Shown here piece after piece: positions 1-12,700 of a stretch of DNA of 64,000 nucleotides. The notes beneath the pieces were generated by a model. The model saw only the letters and a program-made list of their open reading frames with translations. It made no database searches and had not been told where the DNA came from. This DNA comes from Pseudisothecium myosuroides (taxonomy: Eukaryota > Streptophyta > Bryopsida > Hypnales > Lembophyllaceae), in contig OX637293.1 of the NCBI GenBank assembly GCA_951799445.1, positions 11,594,001 to 11,658,000 on the forward strand. Direction: 5' to 3'. Each line of letters opens with the position of its first letter. Within the stretch, counting starts at the first letter, position 1. A program made the translations under genes and the position numbers.

Positions 1-2572
1 TTGGTCTCTTCAAAGTGGGATGACTTCTTTATTGGGGGAGAGGTGTTTACGGCCAACGATTTCAAGTTTGAAAGACTCCAACTTCCTTTAGGTAGAACTG
101 CCTGATCCGTGCAGTTCCTTCTTTTTGTGAAATAGGTGCCTCATTGAATATAACCACAAAACGGTGGCTTTGAAAGGCTCCAGCCTACTAAACAAATGGT
201 GCTTCACAGTTGTAAAGTAACAAGCTTTTAGTGAATGGCTTTGGGTCTTTCAATAGGCGCTTAAAACATGCACCTATTGAACACTTTGAAGTTTCTGTTA
301 AGTCAGGTAGACTCTATTGACTTTATAGTGTGGAACTTTTGCATGAATTTTTTTTTAGGGTGGATGCTATGAAAGCCAAAAAAGGCTGAGGGAGGTGCAG
401 GGCCCCCTTCCATTAGGGTAGATGCTAATCATCAAAATCTACAAATGAAGATTTTTTCACATCATTCCAATAAAAATTGAAGAAATTAAGGATTATTTTA
501 TTTTATAGATTAATACCTACACAAGAAAATTTGAACCATTCAATTTTGAAAGGAGATGAAAGTTATGATGAGTCTTATTTTGTTGGCAAAGAAGGTAGAA
601 ACTCCATATAAAGTTGTTTTTGAATTCAATTTTGAAATTTTTCAAATAAAAAAATATATATATTAAAAAAAGTATTGTTATCAAAATGTTTTTACTATTG
701 GAATTAGTAATTATTAATTTTTGGTAAAAATTATTAGCCATTTCGTATTTTTTGTCATATAGTACCACCTTCTATTTTATAATTTTTAATAAAGACAAAT
801 ATGAAAGTTTTTTTGATTGATTTTCTCCATGTATTCCCAAGTCATATTTCAACACATTGACCAAATTGCACAAGTTATGGGACATCCTTCCAAATGTGGA
901 AAGACAAAACTTTATCTTTGCAATTGAGAAGGGCTAGAAAAACTACTTCTTGAAGTTTAGGCACATCTAACTTGCAATTAGTAGAGATTTTCACTCCATA
1001 ATTTTGTAAAGATATCCTTGAATAAGTTAACTAAGAGAGTCTTTGATTGCATTTGTGAAAGAATAAACATAAAATAAGATTTTGGCCTTACTTTGGATTT
1101 GAGTATTTTGAAGCAATTTTAGACCTCAAAACACCGCAAAACTTTAGAGATTAAACATTAATCCTAATAGATGGCGTGGTGAGGCCAAACACTGACCACT
1201 GACCAATAGATGACTTTCAAGATTACTACCAAAATGAAAAATGCACCTATTAGTCTATAAATCGGATGAATTTTGGCAAAGTATCTTGGTTAAAAGCCTT
1301 GCCCGTTCAAAACTATTAAAGAACAAATTGCAACCTCGCTTATAATCAATATTGTTGTTTATTACATTTAAATATATATTCGATGTTATTTTCACTTAAA
1401 GTAGTACAATGAGGCTAGCATGTGAGCGAGGGTTGCCATTATGTGAGCATAGGAGTGTAAGCCCATGACCTTAAAATACTACACACCTATATTAAAGGTG
1501 TATATACTATAGAAACCATCTATGATTATAGGGTATATATATTACAAATACCCATATTATAGGTGTTTATGATACATACACCTTCTATAGTGTGTGGTAT
1601 ATATATATATTATTGGTACCTATATTTTAGGCTCAATGCTTACAATCTCGCATTCTTGGGCTTACATACTAGCACCGTTGACATGTGAGCATGAAAATGC
1701 AAGCCTATAAACCTTGACCATTTGTATAAGTAAGTAATCTTCAACCATTGAATGTGCTTATAGTGTAAACACCTATGATATAAGTATTTATAACATAGGT
1801 TTTCCTTAATTATAGAAGATTTTGTAATATAGACATCTATAAAATAGGTCTATAGACTCCTATACTTATATATTCATGATTCTAGGTTCACATAATAGCA
1901 ACCATGATCCTAGTAGCAACCCTTGTTTGTCAATAGCAAGATTCAAAAACATATGCAAAATCTTAGAGCATTATAAATGGATTTTTGAAAAAATCAAATT
2001 CTAAATACAAGACAACAAAATAAATGCATTGCCATGATATTTTTATCATTTTTACATGAAAGAACTAATATTTATCCCTTTAATCTCTACCAGTTTTGAA
2101 CAAAATTCAAATTGGCTATGATGTATGACTTCATAACCTTTTTGAAGTTTTTAGTAAAAGTGGGCATGCTAAATGTGAATTTTAGAAATGATCTATATAA
2201 TTAAATTTGAAATTTTTATGTATATTTTTCAAAAATAAAGTTAGAATTGCTTAAATTGAAAAATTCATCAAAAATACGATTTCTATTCTTATTCCATGAT
2301 TTTTAGTTTCATTGGCTAAAGTCTATAAGATTGTTAATATGGCAAATATAAACATCATTGTTTTTATCATTTCTAAAAGCATTACATTTTTTATATGCAT
2401 TGAATGCTTTAGCAAAGGGAAAACTAGCCTTTTGGGTTGGATTTTGTATTTTAAATAGCATATAAATCACTACCATGTAATAACCATCATCTTTATTATA
2501 TGAAAAGTAGCTTCCAACCAACTTGTGCATCCAACAATGTCCACACTACCTTCCTAGTAGCTTCTTATTGGA
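1..2572. other. AT-rich intergenic DNA of copy 1, no gene recognised
   Basis: No convincing reading frame is present; only short AT-rich ORFs occur. Bases 1470-1870 are a run of short imperfect hairpins built on variants of ACCTATATTATAGGTGT; the same block recurs at about 24830-25230 in copy 2. Nothing else was identified. Confidence 0.6.
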
Positions 2573-4582
2573 GGGTGATTGCAAGAAACACTTGCTAATT
2601 TTGTTGCATTTCACAATATTCATGTTCTTTTTTTTGGAGTACTTTAAAATTAGAATTATTTTTTAATAAGTTTAAAAAATACAACCAATGTATACACCTT
2701 TAATTCCTAGAGGACCAAGGCTTTTTTTTCCCCATCAAAACAACACTCGAAACTGCCATTCCTATTGTGGAGAGCAAAAAAATTTAATAATTTTTTTTTT
2801 TTGCATATCTAACCATAGGATCTTATACTAGACTAGTATAAATATGTATGGAAGAAATTTAAAAAACTTTGATTGCCTAGATTGCAAGATAATTGCATCC
2901 AAAGTAAAGAAAGCAAGTTTTTTTACACCTTGTATGACTAGATTTTTTGGCTTTGAATCTTTTTAACTTAAAATTTTTGTACTATTGATTTTATTTTTTT
3001 AACTTTTCATGTTGAGTATTTGGGTTGAGAATCTAAGAAAAAAATTTAGGAAAAAAATACTTAATTTTCATTCATTAAAAAACTGTTAAGTAGAAGTAGG
3101 TTCAAGAATAAAGGTAAAAGGAAACCATTGATAGCTTTAAGATGGAATTGAAACACAATGATTCCAATGGTGAGATTGTTCTAGCAAGCAAATTTAACCA
3201 TGTCTAACAATTATTTTTGGAAAATTGTAAACATTGCATTCATAAATGAATCCTATGAATCATTTTTTAAGAAGATGCTTAGATTGCCCACAAAACTAAG
3301 ATTGTCCATAACTTTTTCATCACAAGTCTAAATTGAATGAATCAAAGCTTCACGTATAGACAAATATATAATATTTTAGAAAAAAAATTTAAAAATTTAA
3401 TTTTGACTTTTTGTGAATTTTTTGTGCTACCTGCAAATCTCTGTTTTTGGCTTGTTGTGCCATAACTTTTTCTCCCGGGTACTAATTGAAATAAAAATTA
3501 TATATCCACAAAGCTCTTGCAAAACTACACAAGCTTAAAAAAATTCAAAGAAATTCACTGAAAATTGAGACAATAGGAACCTATTTGGACCCAAATTGTC
3601 TCCCAAGGATACAAATGGTCCTTTAGGGGTTAAGATAAAGGTAACCACCAAAGGAAAAGCTTAAAGACATTTTCTAAATATCAAAACTAGAGTAGTGCCA
3701 AATTTCAAGAAAATAGATATTTTAATGTTTTAATTAATAAAAATAGAAAAATAAATAAATAAATGAATTCCATTTGTAGCAACTCTATGAGGATGGCCAT
3801 TCATCAAAGAAAACACCAAAATAATATTCTAAATGTTTTGAAGGGTTGTTGCAAGAAAGATTGTCTATTTTTGTTCCAGTTTGGCTATTCTAGCTAGTAC
3901 TCCCGGTATCCATGAGCTTTTGCATACAAATTTTTAAAAATAAAATAAAATAATGGTAATTAGTATAAAAATAAAAAATAGCATATCACCAAAATCTCAG
4001 ACCTAACAAAAATCTAGGTCAAAAGTTATTCACAAAAAAGAGTGAATTGAAATTTTGAAGAAAATGCATGCTTTGACACTTTAATTTGTAAAAAATAGGG
4101 GAAAAGCTATTCAAAGGAAATAAAAATATAGAATTAGAGAAGACTTTATGGTGAAGAGATTTCACCAAAAAAATGATCTTGCAACCATTTCAATGTTCAA
4201 AACTGCATGTACAAGAGAGCCCTCTTTGCATGAACATAGACGACACAAAATAAAATATTTTTAAATGTCCCTTGGTAGAAACATGACTTCCTACTATGAA
4301 AATAGACCGTAGAAATTTCAGCTCTAAATCATTAAATTTAGGGACTCCATGGTACTCAAAACCCCTAAAATTCAAAATATGACGTATTAATTTAATTGAT
4401 TTTTAAATATTAAATGATTTTTTTAATTTCTAAAAAATATGAGATATGATTAAACTCAAGACATAAATCTTCAATAAAAATTTCAAATTCATGCAAGTCA
4501 TGCTTTAAAAGTTATTGCAAAAGAAAGATTTGGCACTCCCCTTGTGATAAATACCCAACACCATTTTTTCTTGCAATGGCCC
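2573..4582. mobile_element. Old fold-back element, relative of the 47842 palindrome (copy 1)
   Basis: The left end reads GGGTGATTGCAAGAAACAC. The right end, read on the minus strand, is GGGCCATTGCAAGAAA, a diverged inverted terminus. The first 120 bp and the last 550 bp resemble the two arms of the 1083-bp palindrome at 47842-48924. The element is split by a TTAA-type element (2704-3629). Flanks TGGA and TGAA could be a decayed 4-bp target duplication. It encodes nothing recognisable. Confidence 0.5.
2704..3629. mobile_element. Non-autonomous TTAA (piggyBac-type) element, 926 bp
   Basis: The element is flanked by TTAA at 2700-2703 and 3630-3633. Its ends are TTCCTAGAGGACC and GGTCCTTTAGGGG, which are inverted relative to each other. 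It belongs to the family also seen at 26069, 33959, 38107 and 52825, with shared internal text such as a conserved stretch around TTGTGCCATAACTTTT. It has no coding capacity. TTAA duplication and CCC/GGG-type ends are typical of the piggyBac superfamily, so mobilisation by a piggyBac transposase is inferred. Confidence 0.75.
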
Positions 4583-7500
4583 TGAAATGCAAATAGAAAG
4601 AAGCTTAGATAGAATTCTAAACAACAAATAAATAAATTTTTAGAAATCCTTCAAACACTAACTAAAAATCTATTAGAAGACTATTTTCTCTAAATTTTAG
4701 CTCCAAAAGTTTGTTTCTTTGGATATTACTTTGTTCAAACCAAAATTGGCAAATACGACAAAAATTTAGAGTTGGAGATTTTTACTCTAAAATTTTGTGA
4801 AGATGTCCTTCAATAAGTCAACTTAAATGTCCTTTGATTGCACTTGTGAAAGAATAAATATAAGATTTTGGCCTTGCTATGAGTATTTTGAAGCAATTTA
4901 GGACCTCAAAACGTTGCAAAATTTTAGAGATTAAGAATTATTCCTAATAGACAATGAGGCCAAACAATGACCAACAGATGACTTTTAAGAACTTTGTCAA
5001 AATGAAGAATGTACCTATTGGTCTAAAAATTAAATGATTTCTGGCAAAGTATCTTAGTTAAAGGTATTGTCCTTTCAGAATTAAAGAACAAATTGCAACC
5101 TCACTTAGCCAACATTGTTGTTTGCTACATTCAAATATGCATTTGATATTATTTTCACTTACTCTGATAGCAGCCCTTGTTTTTTAATAACAAGATGCAA
5201 AAACATATGCAAAATCTTAGAGTATTATAAATGAATTTATGAAAAAAATCAAATTCTAACTTCTACACAACAAACTAAATGCATTGCCATGATGTGTTTA
5301 TTATTTTTATATGAAAAAAATAATATTTCTCCCCGCTTTATTCTCTACCGGTTTTGAATGAAATAGAAATTTAATTACTATGATGTAAGACTTTAATAAT
5401 TTTTTAAAGTTTGCAATAAAAGTGGACATGCTAAGCATGAATTTTAGAAATGATCAATATAGTTAAATTTGAATTCTTAATGTAGATCTTTCAAAAATAA
5501 ATTTGGAAGTATATAACTCAAAAAATTCACCAAAAATACAATTTCTAATCTTACCCACGATTTTGGGTTTAACTAGGTAAATCTATGAAATTAATAGTAT
5601 GGCAAATATAAGCATCATTGTTTTTATCATTTCTAGTCAAAGTATTACAATTGTTTATCTGCATTGAATGCTTTAGCATAGGGAAATACTAGCCATTGTC
5701 ATTTGAATTTTTTATTTTAAATAGCATATAAAACACATCCACATAATATCTATCATCTTGATTATATGAGAAGTAGCTTCCGGCTAGCTTGTACATCCAA
5801 CAATGCTCCTTATTGGATGGAAACTAGATTTGGGCAACATAAATGCTACTCATATATAGTGCCCTACATTTAGAGGTTAAAGCATATTTCAAATGTGTTT
5901 GAAATTTTTATATACTATAGAAACTCACTTGGTGCATAGTGCCGGGATTATGCACTAAAAGAGTTTTATACAGTTGGAGAGATGTAATAATGGCATCTAA
6001 ATAACGTAATCTCTTACTACACTACTTTCCAAAAAAAATACTTGAAATTAGGGCCACCCACTAACTCTCTTAGTGCATATTATGTACTAAGAGAGTGTGC
6101 AATAAGAGAGATTTTAATGTATTCTTAAATATGGTTGGTGAAAGGTTTTTATCCAAAATAATTTAAATATTTCATTTTTGCAAAGACAAACAACAATCAC
6201 TGTTGTGGTAATAATTTCCATATTTTATTTGTGATTTTGTATTTTATTTGTGACTTTTACAACTAGGGTGAAAGAATGAAACACTTAATCACTTTGTTGC
6301 ATTTGGACGTTCGAAAAGGTAATATTGGAAGTACTATGAGCTTTTGAAAAAAAATGATTTTAAACATAAAATAAAATATGGATAATTAAAACATGACTAA
6401 AAATATAGTATTCTCAAAAGTTTAGGTATAAAAAAAATAATCTCCAAAAGTTACACACAAAGCAAGTTAATACTATAAAATTTCACTTCAAAAGATGCTT
6501 TCATGTTTAAATTTTTAGAAAATAGTGAATAACATTAAAAACATTAAAAAAAAATTGGCCAATTCTAAAAACCTTATGGAAATGAGATTCAACTAATGAA
6601 ATAGTAGAAACATGTTTTTGAATGTCTAGAAATGTGCACACAAGGGAGCCTTCTTTGCACCTATATGGAAGAAAAAGAAAATTAATTTTTGTTTAAATCC
6701 CTCAACAAATAGATGTAACCTTAGTAGAGGAACCTTCTATCTAAATTTTTCAAATGAGATTCATTGTTTTGAATGCTCCACAATACTAAAAACCATCAAA
6801 CAACTAATTTCTACAAAATAAGAGAACTACACTTTAAATATTATGTACATTTTTTTTTCTAATTTCAAAAAATATAGACTACATTTAAAATTCTACAATA
6901 TGCTTCCAATATTAATTTCAAATACATTGACTCCATGCCTACATAGGTTATGTTTGTGTTTGAGTTGATCGCGCAATAAATTGAACAAAATAGTACAAGT
7001 ATTTCTTGCTTTCATGCAAGATGGAATTTTTATGATTTAGTTGTTATATAATACCATTATATAAACTGCAGTAATTGGAAATTAACTTTCAAGGAATAGT
7101 ATGGTTGTTTTGGAAAATAGATATAATAGCCATAAACTTCATGGAATTATTGATGTATTTTTTAAGCTCATATAAAGAAAATTTTGATAAAATATATTCA
7201 AATGTATTATACATATTACGCTTCCCAGTTGCTATCTTCAATGGCTACAAGAATGGCAATTCATAAGAATTGGAAAAAACAGAAATGCAATAAATAAAAA
7301 ATAGAATGAAGGAGCTACCTATTTATTGTTGAGCTTATCAACATCAAAATCAAGAATTAATGCATGTGAAATTTTGTGTTTGACCTTGAAAATGACATTG
7401 GGCATCCAAGCAAGTAGTAGAGTTTTTAAAGTTATTCCCCCTCCCCTTGTGATCCCCTCCAACTCTTTAAATAAAGGACTAGGATGGAAATTAGATGAAG

Positions 7501-9236
7501 TTAAAAGACATCAGCCATAACCATTAGATGGGGCACACGCAAGCAATGTCATTCTTTTACTAAGATGTATCAAGCAGAGATTGTTTTCAAAACACCTTTT
7601 CTAAATCAATGCTCTATTTTTCTATTTTTTTACTTATTAATAGATCCAAAATAAAAATCTTTTGGTTAAATTGTTAGAATATACCCTCCAAAATTTTTGA
7701 ATTCTAAAAACTTATTAATTGTAAAATCTAAGCAATTGATTTAAAGAAACAAGGATTTTGCTACCCATCTTGGATGTGAAGTTTCAAAACTCATACTTCT
7801 CATCTGACTCATCAATAAAAATTGTAGGTCTTACACCTTGATAAAATAAATCTTATACTTATGAAATAAATTGCAAATATATGAAGAACAATTTAGCCAT
7901 AAATATTTCATATGTATTCTTAAAACTTTACATGTAGAAAAGGCTAAATTTTGAAGGGCATTATGGAGTGAACCACAAAAAATTCATGTTACCATTTCTG
8001 GAATGGGATGGAATTAGGACTTGAAATTCTTGTCATTGAATGTACATTGAAACCGCATATAATAACTAGATAAGAAAATCTACATTTGGATGTTGAAAAC
8101 TTGTCATGTCATTTGCTTGATTCGTCTTTCTTAAGCCTTATTTGTTGCAGTAATTAAAATATTTTCCTTTAAGCTTGCTTCTAATGGACTCTATTTTGGT
8201 TGTCCAAAGTCCAAATTTTGGTGTCTTTTCTTTCTTTGGTATCTTCCAATGATAGTAGTTCAAAATTTTTTTGCACCAATTAAAAATAGTTTACAAATAA
8301 CAATTCCTATTTTGCATTGTTATGATGACATTTCAATCATTCTAGATAATGAATTAGAAAATTTCAATCCCAAAGGTGAGAATGGTATTGGCCAAAAATC
8401 TTTTGGGTCATCAAAGCTTATGTGGTAATTTATATTTGGGCTAAAGTTGTCTTACTCTTGTTTTTTAGAAACCTTATTTCTAAACTTTGATTAACCATAA
8501 ATTACTTAAGAGGACATTTTGGATAGTGTTTTGGATAATTTTAAAAACACCTCAAAGATGGAAAAAACGTTTTTTCATCCAAATTCATTTGGGGAGTTTT
8601 TTTAACCGAATTTCAATGAAATATGTTGAATATCATCTCGTGATATTTTCAACTTTCCTACACAAGAAAATGGCAAATCCATAGATCTTTGGGTAGTATG
8701 CCACATTTAACTACATCTAGACTTTGAAAGTCCAAAATTAATAATGGTCATTAGGAGGGAAAAAAAGAGTCATCAAGAGATAATCCAAAACATCCAAAGA
8801 TCATACAAAACATTGAGAGATGTATTCAAACATTGAGAGATCTATATAAACATTGAGAGACCTCCCAATGTTATTTTCTAGAGATCTTTGGATGTTTAGT
8901 CCAGAATTCATTGAATAGTCCAAAAGTAGTTAAATGTGGCATTAGTATATTTTAGCAAAATAACAAATAGATTATTTAGTCAGTCCATAACTTTTCATAC
9001 TCCAGAGCTTTTCAGAAGATAAATCACAACAAACCTGGTAAAATAAAAGTCACATGTACATTTGGCCCTTGAGGCAAATTTTCCCCCTCCAAAAAAGCAA
9101 CCTCATGGTGGTCCAAACTGTATCCTATTAAAATCATAACAAATAGATTATTTAGTCACTCCATAAATTTTCATACTCCAGAGCTTTTCAGAAGCTAAAT
9201 CACAAACAGACATGGTAAAATAAAAGTCACTTGTAC
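4583..9236. other. AT-rich intergenic DNA with decayed repeats
   Basis: No gene was recognised. Bases about 6470-6840 resemble the right half of the fold-back family (compare 4030-4580 and 48400-48900), including the motif GTGCACACAAGGGAGCC. Bases 8961-9240 hold an imperfect direct repeat of about 170 bp, built around CAAATAGATTATTTAGTCA and partly deleted in copy 2. The short plus-strand ORFs at 7075-7266, 7326-7520 and 8487-8684 show no family resemblance and look like chance frames. Confidence 0.55.
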
Positions 9237-9245
9237 ATTCGGCCC

Positions 9246-9454
9246 ATTGTTGTCACATCAGACAAATTAGGATCACCGGACGTCTCGAATGGGGGGACAT
9301 ATTGGATAGTTCAAACAGACTAAATGGACAATGTAACTACCTTAAACTAGTCACATCCGAGGTCACATTGGGCGCATTCAGGTCATTGGACATCTTAGAC
9401 AGGCGGGCAAATCGGACAATTAAGACGGACGGTCCGTCCAATGTGATTACTATG
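9246..9454. mobile_element. Mutator-type MITE, 209 bp, with 9-bp target duplication
   Basis: Perfect 9-bp direct repeats ATTCGGCCC flank the element (9237-9245 and 9455-9463). The ends are ATTGTTGTCACATCAGAC and, on the minus strand, ATAGTAATCACATTGGAC, imperfect terminal inverted repeats. Nine-bp duplications are characteristic of MuDR/MULE elements. It carries an internal palindromic motif GACGGTCCGTC. The TTAA at 9342-9345 is the empty target of the insertion found at 38107 in copy 2. Confidence 0.7.
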
Positions 9455-9922
9455 ATTCGGCCCTTGTGGCAAATTTCCCCCTCTAAAGAACCAACCTGAT
9501 AGTGCTCCAAGAAAGTATTAAATATAGTTTACAATGGCTTCTTCCAAGTCCCAATTGTTCAAATTACAGATTTTTTTAAAATACGCAAAGTCAATATCGG
9601 CCCTAGAAGTTGACTCTGCATCATTCGCACTTGTGAAATTGCTAGTGGTCACATTGTATTCACGTTGACAATAGTAGTCATTGTTGTCCAGAGCCTTCAA
9701 CTATATATATACACTTGGACAGTGTGAACAGCGTACTTGCACTCTATGGTGTTGACACTTTGATTGTCATCAAAATGGTTCGAAAGAAAGATCTCCTTCT
9801 CACCATGAATGTCATTGTACTTTGTGCTCGTGTATCTAGAGTTGAATTTAAGTTATGAAAATGATCTTTTTTGAAGTTGAAACCATAAAAGGAAACAAAT
9901 ATTATCAACTCTAGTTTGAGTC

Positions 9923-10129
9923 ATTGTTGTCACATTGGGCGAGTTAGGATCACCGGATGTCCTAAACAAGGCTGACAGGCAGACACATCGGACGGTTTAG
10001 ATGGACCAAATAGTTAATATGACTACCTTAAAGTAATTACATCGGGTGGATTAGGGTCACTGGATGTCCTAAGTGGGGCAGGCAAATCAGACGGTTTGGG
10101 TAGACGGTCCGTCTAATGTGACAACTATG
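9923..10129. mobile_element. Mutator-type MITE, 207 bp, sibling of 9246
   Basis: It has the same ends as the element at 9246 (ATTGTTGTCACATTGGGC and, inverted, CATAGTTGTCACATTAGAC) and the same internal GACGGTCCGTC motif. The flanks GTTTGAGTC (9914-9922) and GTTTGAATA (10130-10138) fit a 9-bp target duplication with two later changes. Confidence 0.65.
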
Positions 10130-10293
10130 GTTTGAATAGTTTCAACCTTAATTTGAAAGTTTTGAAAAATTCCTTAAATTTGAATATTTTATTGCAATTT
10201 GAACTTTGAGCCTACTATTACAAAGTGCTAATTTCCTCATTTAGAATGACACAATAGAAAAAAAATTGCACCATGGTTTCTTATTCTATAATA

Positions 10294-11524
10294 CTCCTTC
10301 CGTCTCGAAATAAATTCGGGGTTTCCTAGAAATGGCTAGATTAATGTCTGAGTTGTTCCTATATTCAAGGGATTGTGGAGATATTGTAGCTTCTACCAAA
10401 CTCCACTAGGTGTTAAAGAATGGAAGTCAAAAGTGAAGCGGCGCATCTTCAAAACAAGTGACAAATTTTTGCCTTTTTTCCAACTGCTCCAGTGGTATTA
10501 ATTTTGATCATTCTTCGAGCACTGTTGATGCAATGATGTTCATGAGTTGATGTCCTTTGTATTCAATCCCAAAAATGTCTTGCGATTCAACTCCAAGTGA
10601 TTTTTTCAATGAGAGATTTGTTAGTAGTTGTTGCTATATAATTTTGGGTTGAATTTTTTACCTTTGGTTGGTTAGAGGTTGCATTTTGCTTCCCTTTGCA
10701 AGGATGGAATTACTCTATGTGGGCAATTTCATTAAAATGGCGGTATTATAGTGCCATTTTGATAGTATAACATTTTGACCATCTAGGACAGGTATAGAGT
10801 TTAGAAAGGGCGTTCTAAAACATCTAGGACAAGTATAGATTTTAGAACGGCCGTTTGGAATTGTGAAAACACCAAAGTTCAGTAATACCACCATTTGAAT
10901 GAAATTGACCATATATAGTCTTTAGAGTGTGACATCTAAAGATTCTTTTGAGTTTTGGATTGAATTCGTTGCATTTGGTTGGTTAGAGGTTGCGTTTCAA
11001 TAATTCTTTTGAGTTTTGGATTGAATTTTTTGCCTTTGATTGGTTAGAGTTTGCGTTTTGATTCCCTTTGTAAGAATCAAATTGCTATATAGTCCTTGAA
11101 TTTTGATATCTGCAAATTCTTTGAATTTTGGGTTGAATTCTTTGCCTTTAGATCAAGGTGTTTTCCTTTGCAAGAATTAAATTGCTATATAGTCTTTGAA
11201 TTTTGACATCTACAAATTCTTTGAATTTTGGGTTGAATTCTTTGCCTTTAGATCAAGGTGTTCCAACTAGCTTAGTTGTTGTCCATGAAGTTGTGGAAAG
11301 CGGCCAATTTCAAATTTAATTTGAGACAAGTATATTTGAAAACCATGTTGGATTTTGACATCTGTAGATTCTTTGAGTTTTGGGTTGAATTCTGTGCCTT
11401 TGGATCAGGGTGTTTGAACTAGCTTTAGTTGTTGTCCATTAAGTTGTGGGGAGCCGGCCAATTTCAAATTTAATTTGAGACAAGTATATTTGGAAACCCT
11501 GTATTTATTTTGAGAATGAGGGAG
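10294..11524. mobile_element. Stowaway/mariner-like element upstream of PAL-1
   Basis: The left end is CTCCTTCCGTCTCGAAATAA and the inverted right end is CTCCCTCATTCTCAAAATAA, each bordered by TA (10292-10293 and 11525-11526). This matches the CTCCCTCCG-type termini and TA duplication of plant Stowaway/Tc1-mariner MITEs. The interior is filled with imperfect repeats of a TTTTGGGTTGAATTCTTTGCC unit and encodes nothing recognisable. In copy 2 the right terminus is lost. Confidence 0.65.
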
Positions 11525-11527
11525 TAT

Positions 11528-11836
11528 ACACCTAAGTATGGAGAAATTTTCAGATTTTTGAAACATATTTTGCATTTGACATGAATATTATTCACTTTTT
11601 ATTCAAAAAATTCTCAAAAATTTGCAAGCAATTTCAAATTTTCACAAAAGACTCTTCATTTCTTACCACTTAAAGAAGACATGTGATTACACCTAAGTAT
11701 GGAGAAATTTTCAGATTTTTGAAACATATTTTGTATTCGATATGAATATCATTCACTTTTATTCAAAAAATTCTCAAAAATTTGCAAGCAATTTCAAATT
11801 TTCACAAAAGACTCTGCATTTCTTACCACATGCGAT
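11528..11836. repeat. 161-bp tandem duplication
   Basis: Two adjacent units begin ACACCTAAGTATGGAG at 11528 and 11689 and run through the same AAATTTTCAGATTTTTGAAAC text. Copy 2 of the segment keeps only part of one unit (near 41282-41345), so the two copies differ here about 0.9 kb upstream of PAL. Confidence 0.85.
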
Positions 11837-12700
11837 TGTCTCCCAAAAATAAATGCAAAAAATTGGTCACACGCCCGTCCTTTTTAAGAGTTCAATCTCA
11901 ACTTATAAATGGAGACCACATCTCCATTTGGAGTAATTCTCACAACTCTGATTAAAAAATCTGAAAAAAATTTGCAATTGCCGACAAGGTCCTCACAACA
12001 TACCCAACCCAATTTCCACACATTGCCTGGACTGAAGGCCTCAAGCCGGAAAGCCTGGGCTCCACCACGCGGACTTTGGGTGCAAAGTTCGACGAGAATC
12101 CCCGACTCGCTTTGAACTTCCCTCCTTTCCATGCACTTTTACGTGACAGTCCTCCCCAAATCATTGAAACCGCTGCCCCGCGTTGTCAGAAAAACACAAA
12201 AAACACAAGCCACTCTGAATTGCCCACATGCCCAATTGCCCAGTCAAAGAGACCCAATGCAACGAGGGACCAAAGCTCTTTGCTTCACCACCAGATGCCA
12301 ATCTCGCCCAATTCCTTACAAATACAGGCCTTCGTGAGCCCAATTCTTCATCTCAGGTCTGTCTCACTTGGACATTAGCAGCGCATCAGGTTACGAAACT
12401 CAGCTTCGAGCCTGCAGACTTACATACATATATTTGCAACCACATTTGCCAAGAACACAGTTGCAAACACGATCAGCTGCTTGATAGTATACCAATTCCA
12501 TTCGTCCACTTGAGTCGACATTCTTAGTTACTTGGTTGGAAATTGCAAGGACGTTCGCTCACCTGGAACGCTGGAAGAAGTAGTTGAATTATAAAGAACT
12601 TTGCTTGCAAGCAATTGAGTGAAGCGCTGAGTTCAGGGGGCAACTAGATCCTCGGTTGATTGCTGAGAGAACCTAAGAGCTCGAAGATATACTGTACACA
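11837..12700 (+). promoter_or_regulatory. PAL-1 promoter and 5' leader region
   Basis: This stretch is GC-richer than the DNA to its left and is conserved with 41706-42474 in front of PAL-2. A TATA-like TATAAAG lies at 12590-12596, 111 bp before the ATG; the matching bases are deleted in PAL-2. An ACGTG core at 12141-12145 (TTTTACGTGACAG) is also interrupted in PAL-2. The region is full of short overlapping ORFs on both strands that look like chance frames. Transcription start and use of these motifs are inferred. Confidence 0.45.

Noticed and set aside
1470..1870. AT-rich repeated hairpins, considered as a CRISPR-like or regulatory array
   Set aside because: Unit length and spacing are irregular, spacers are absent, and the setting is a plant nuclear genome; simple AT repeat decay explains it.
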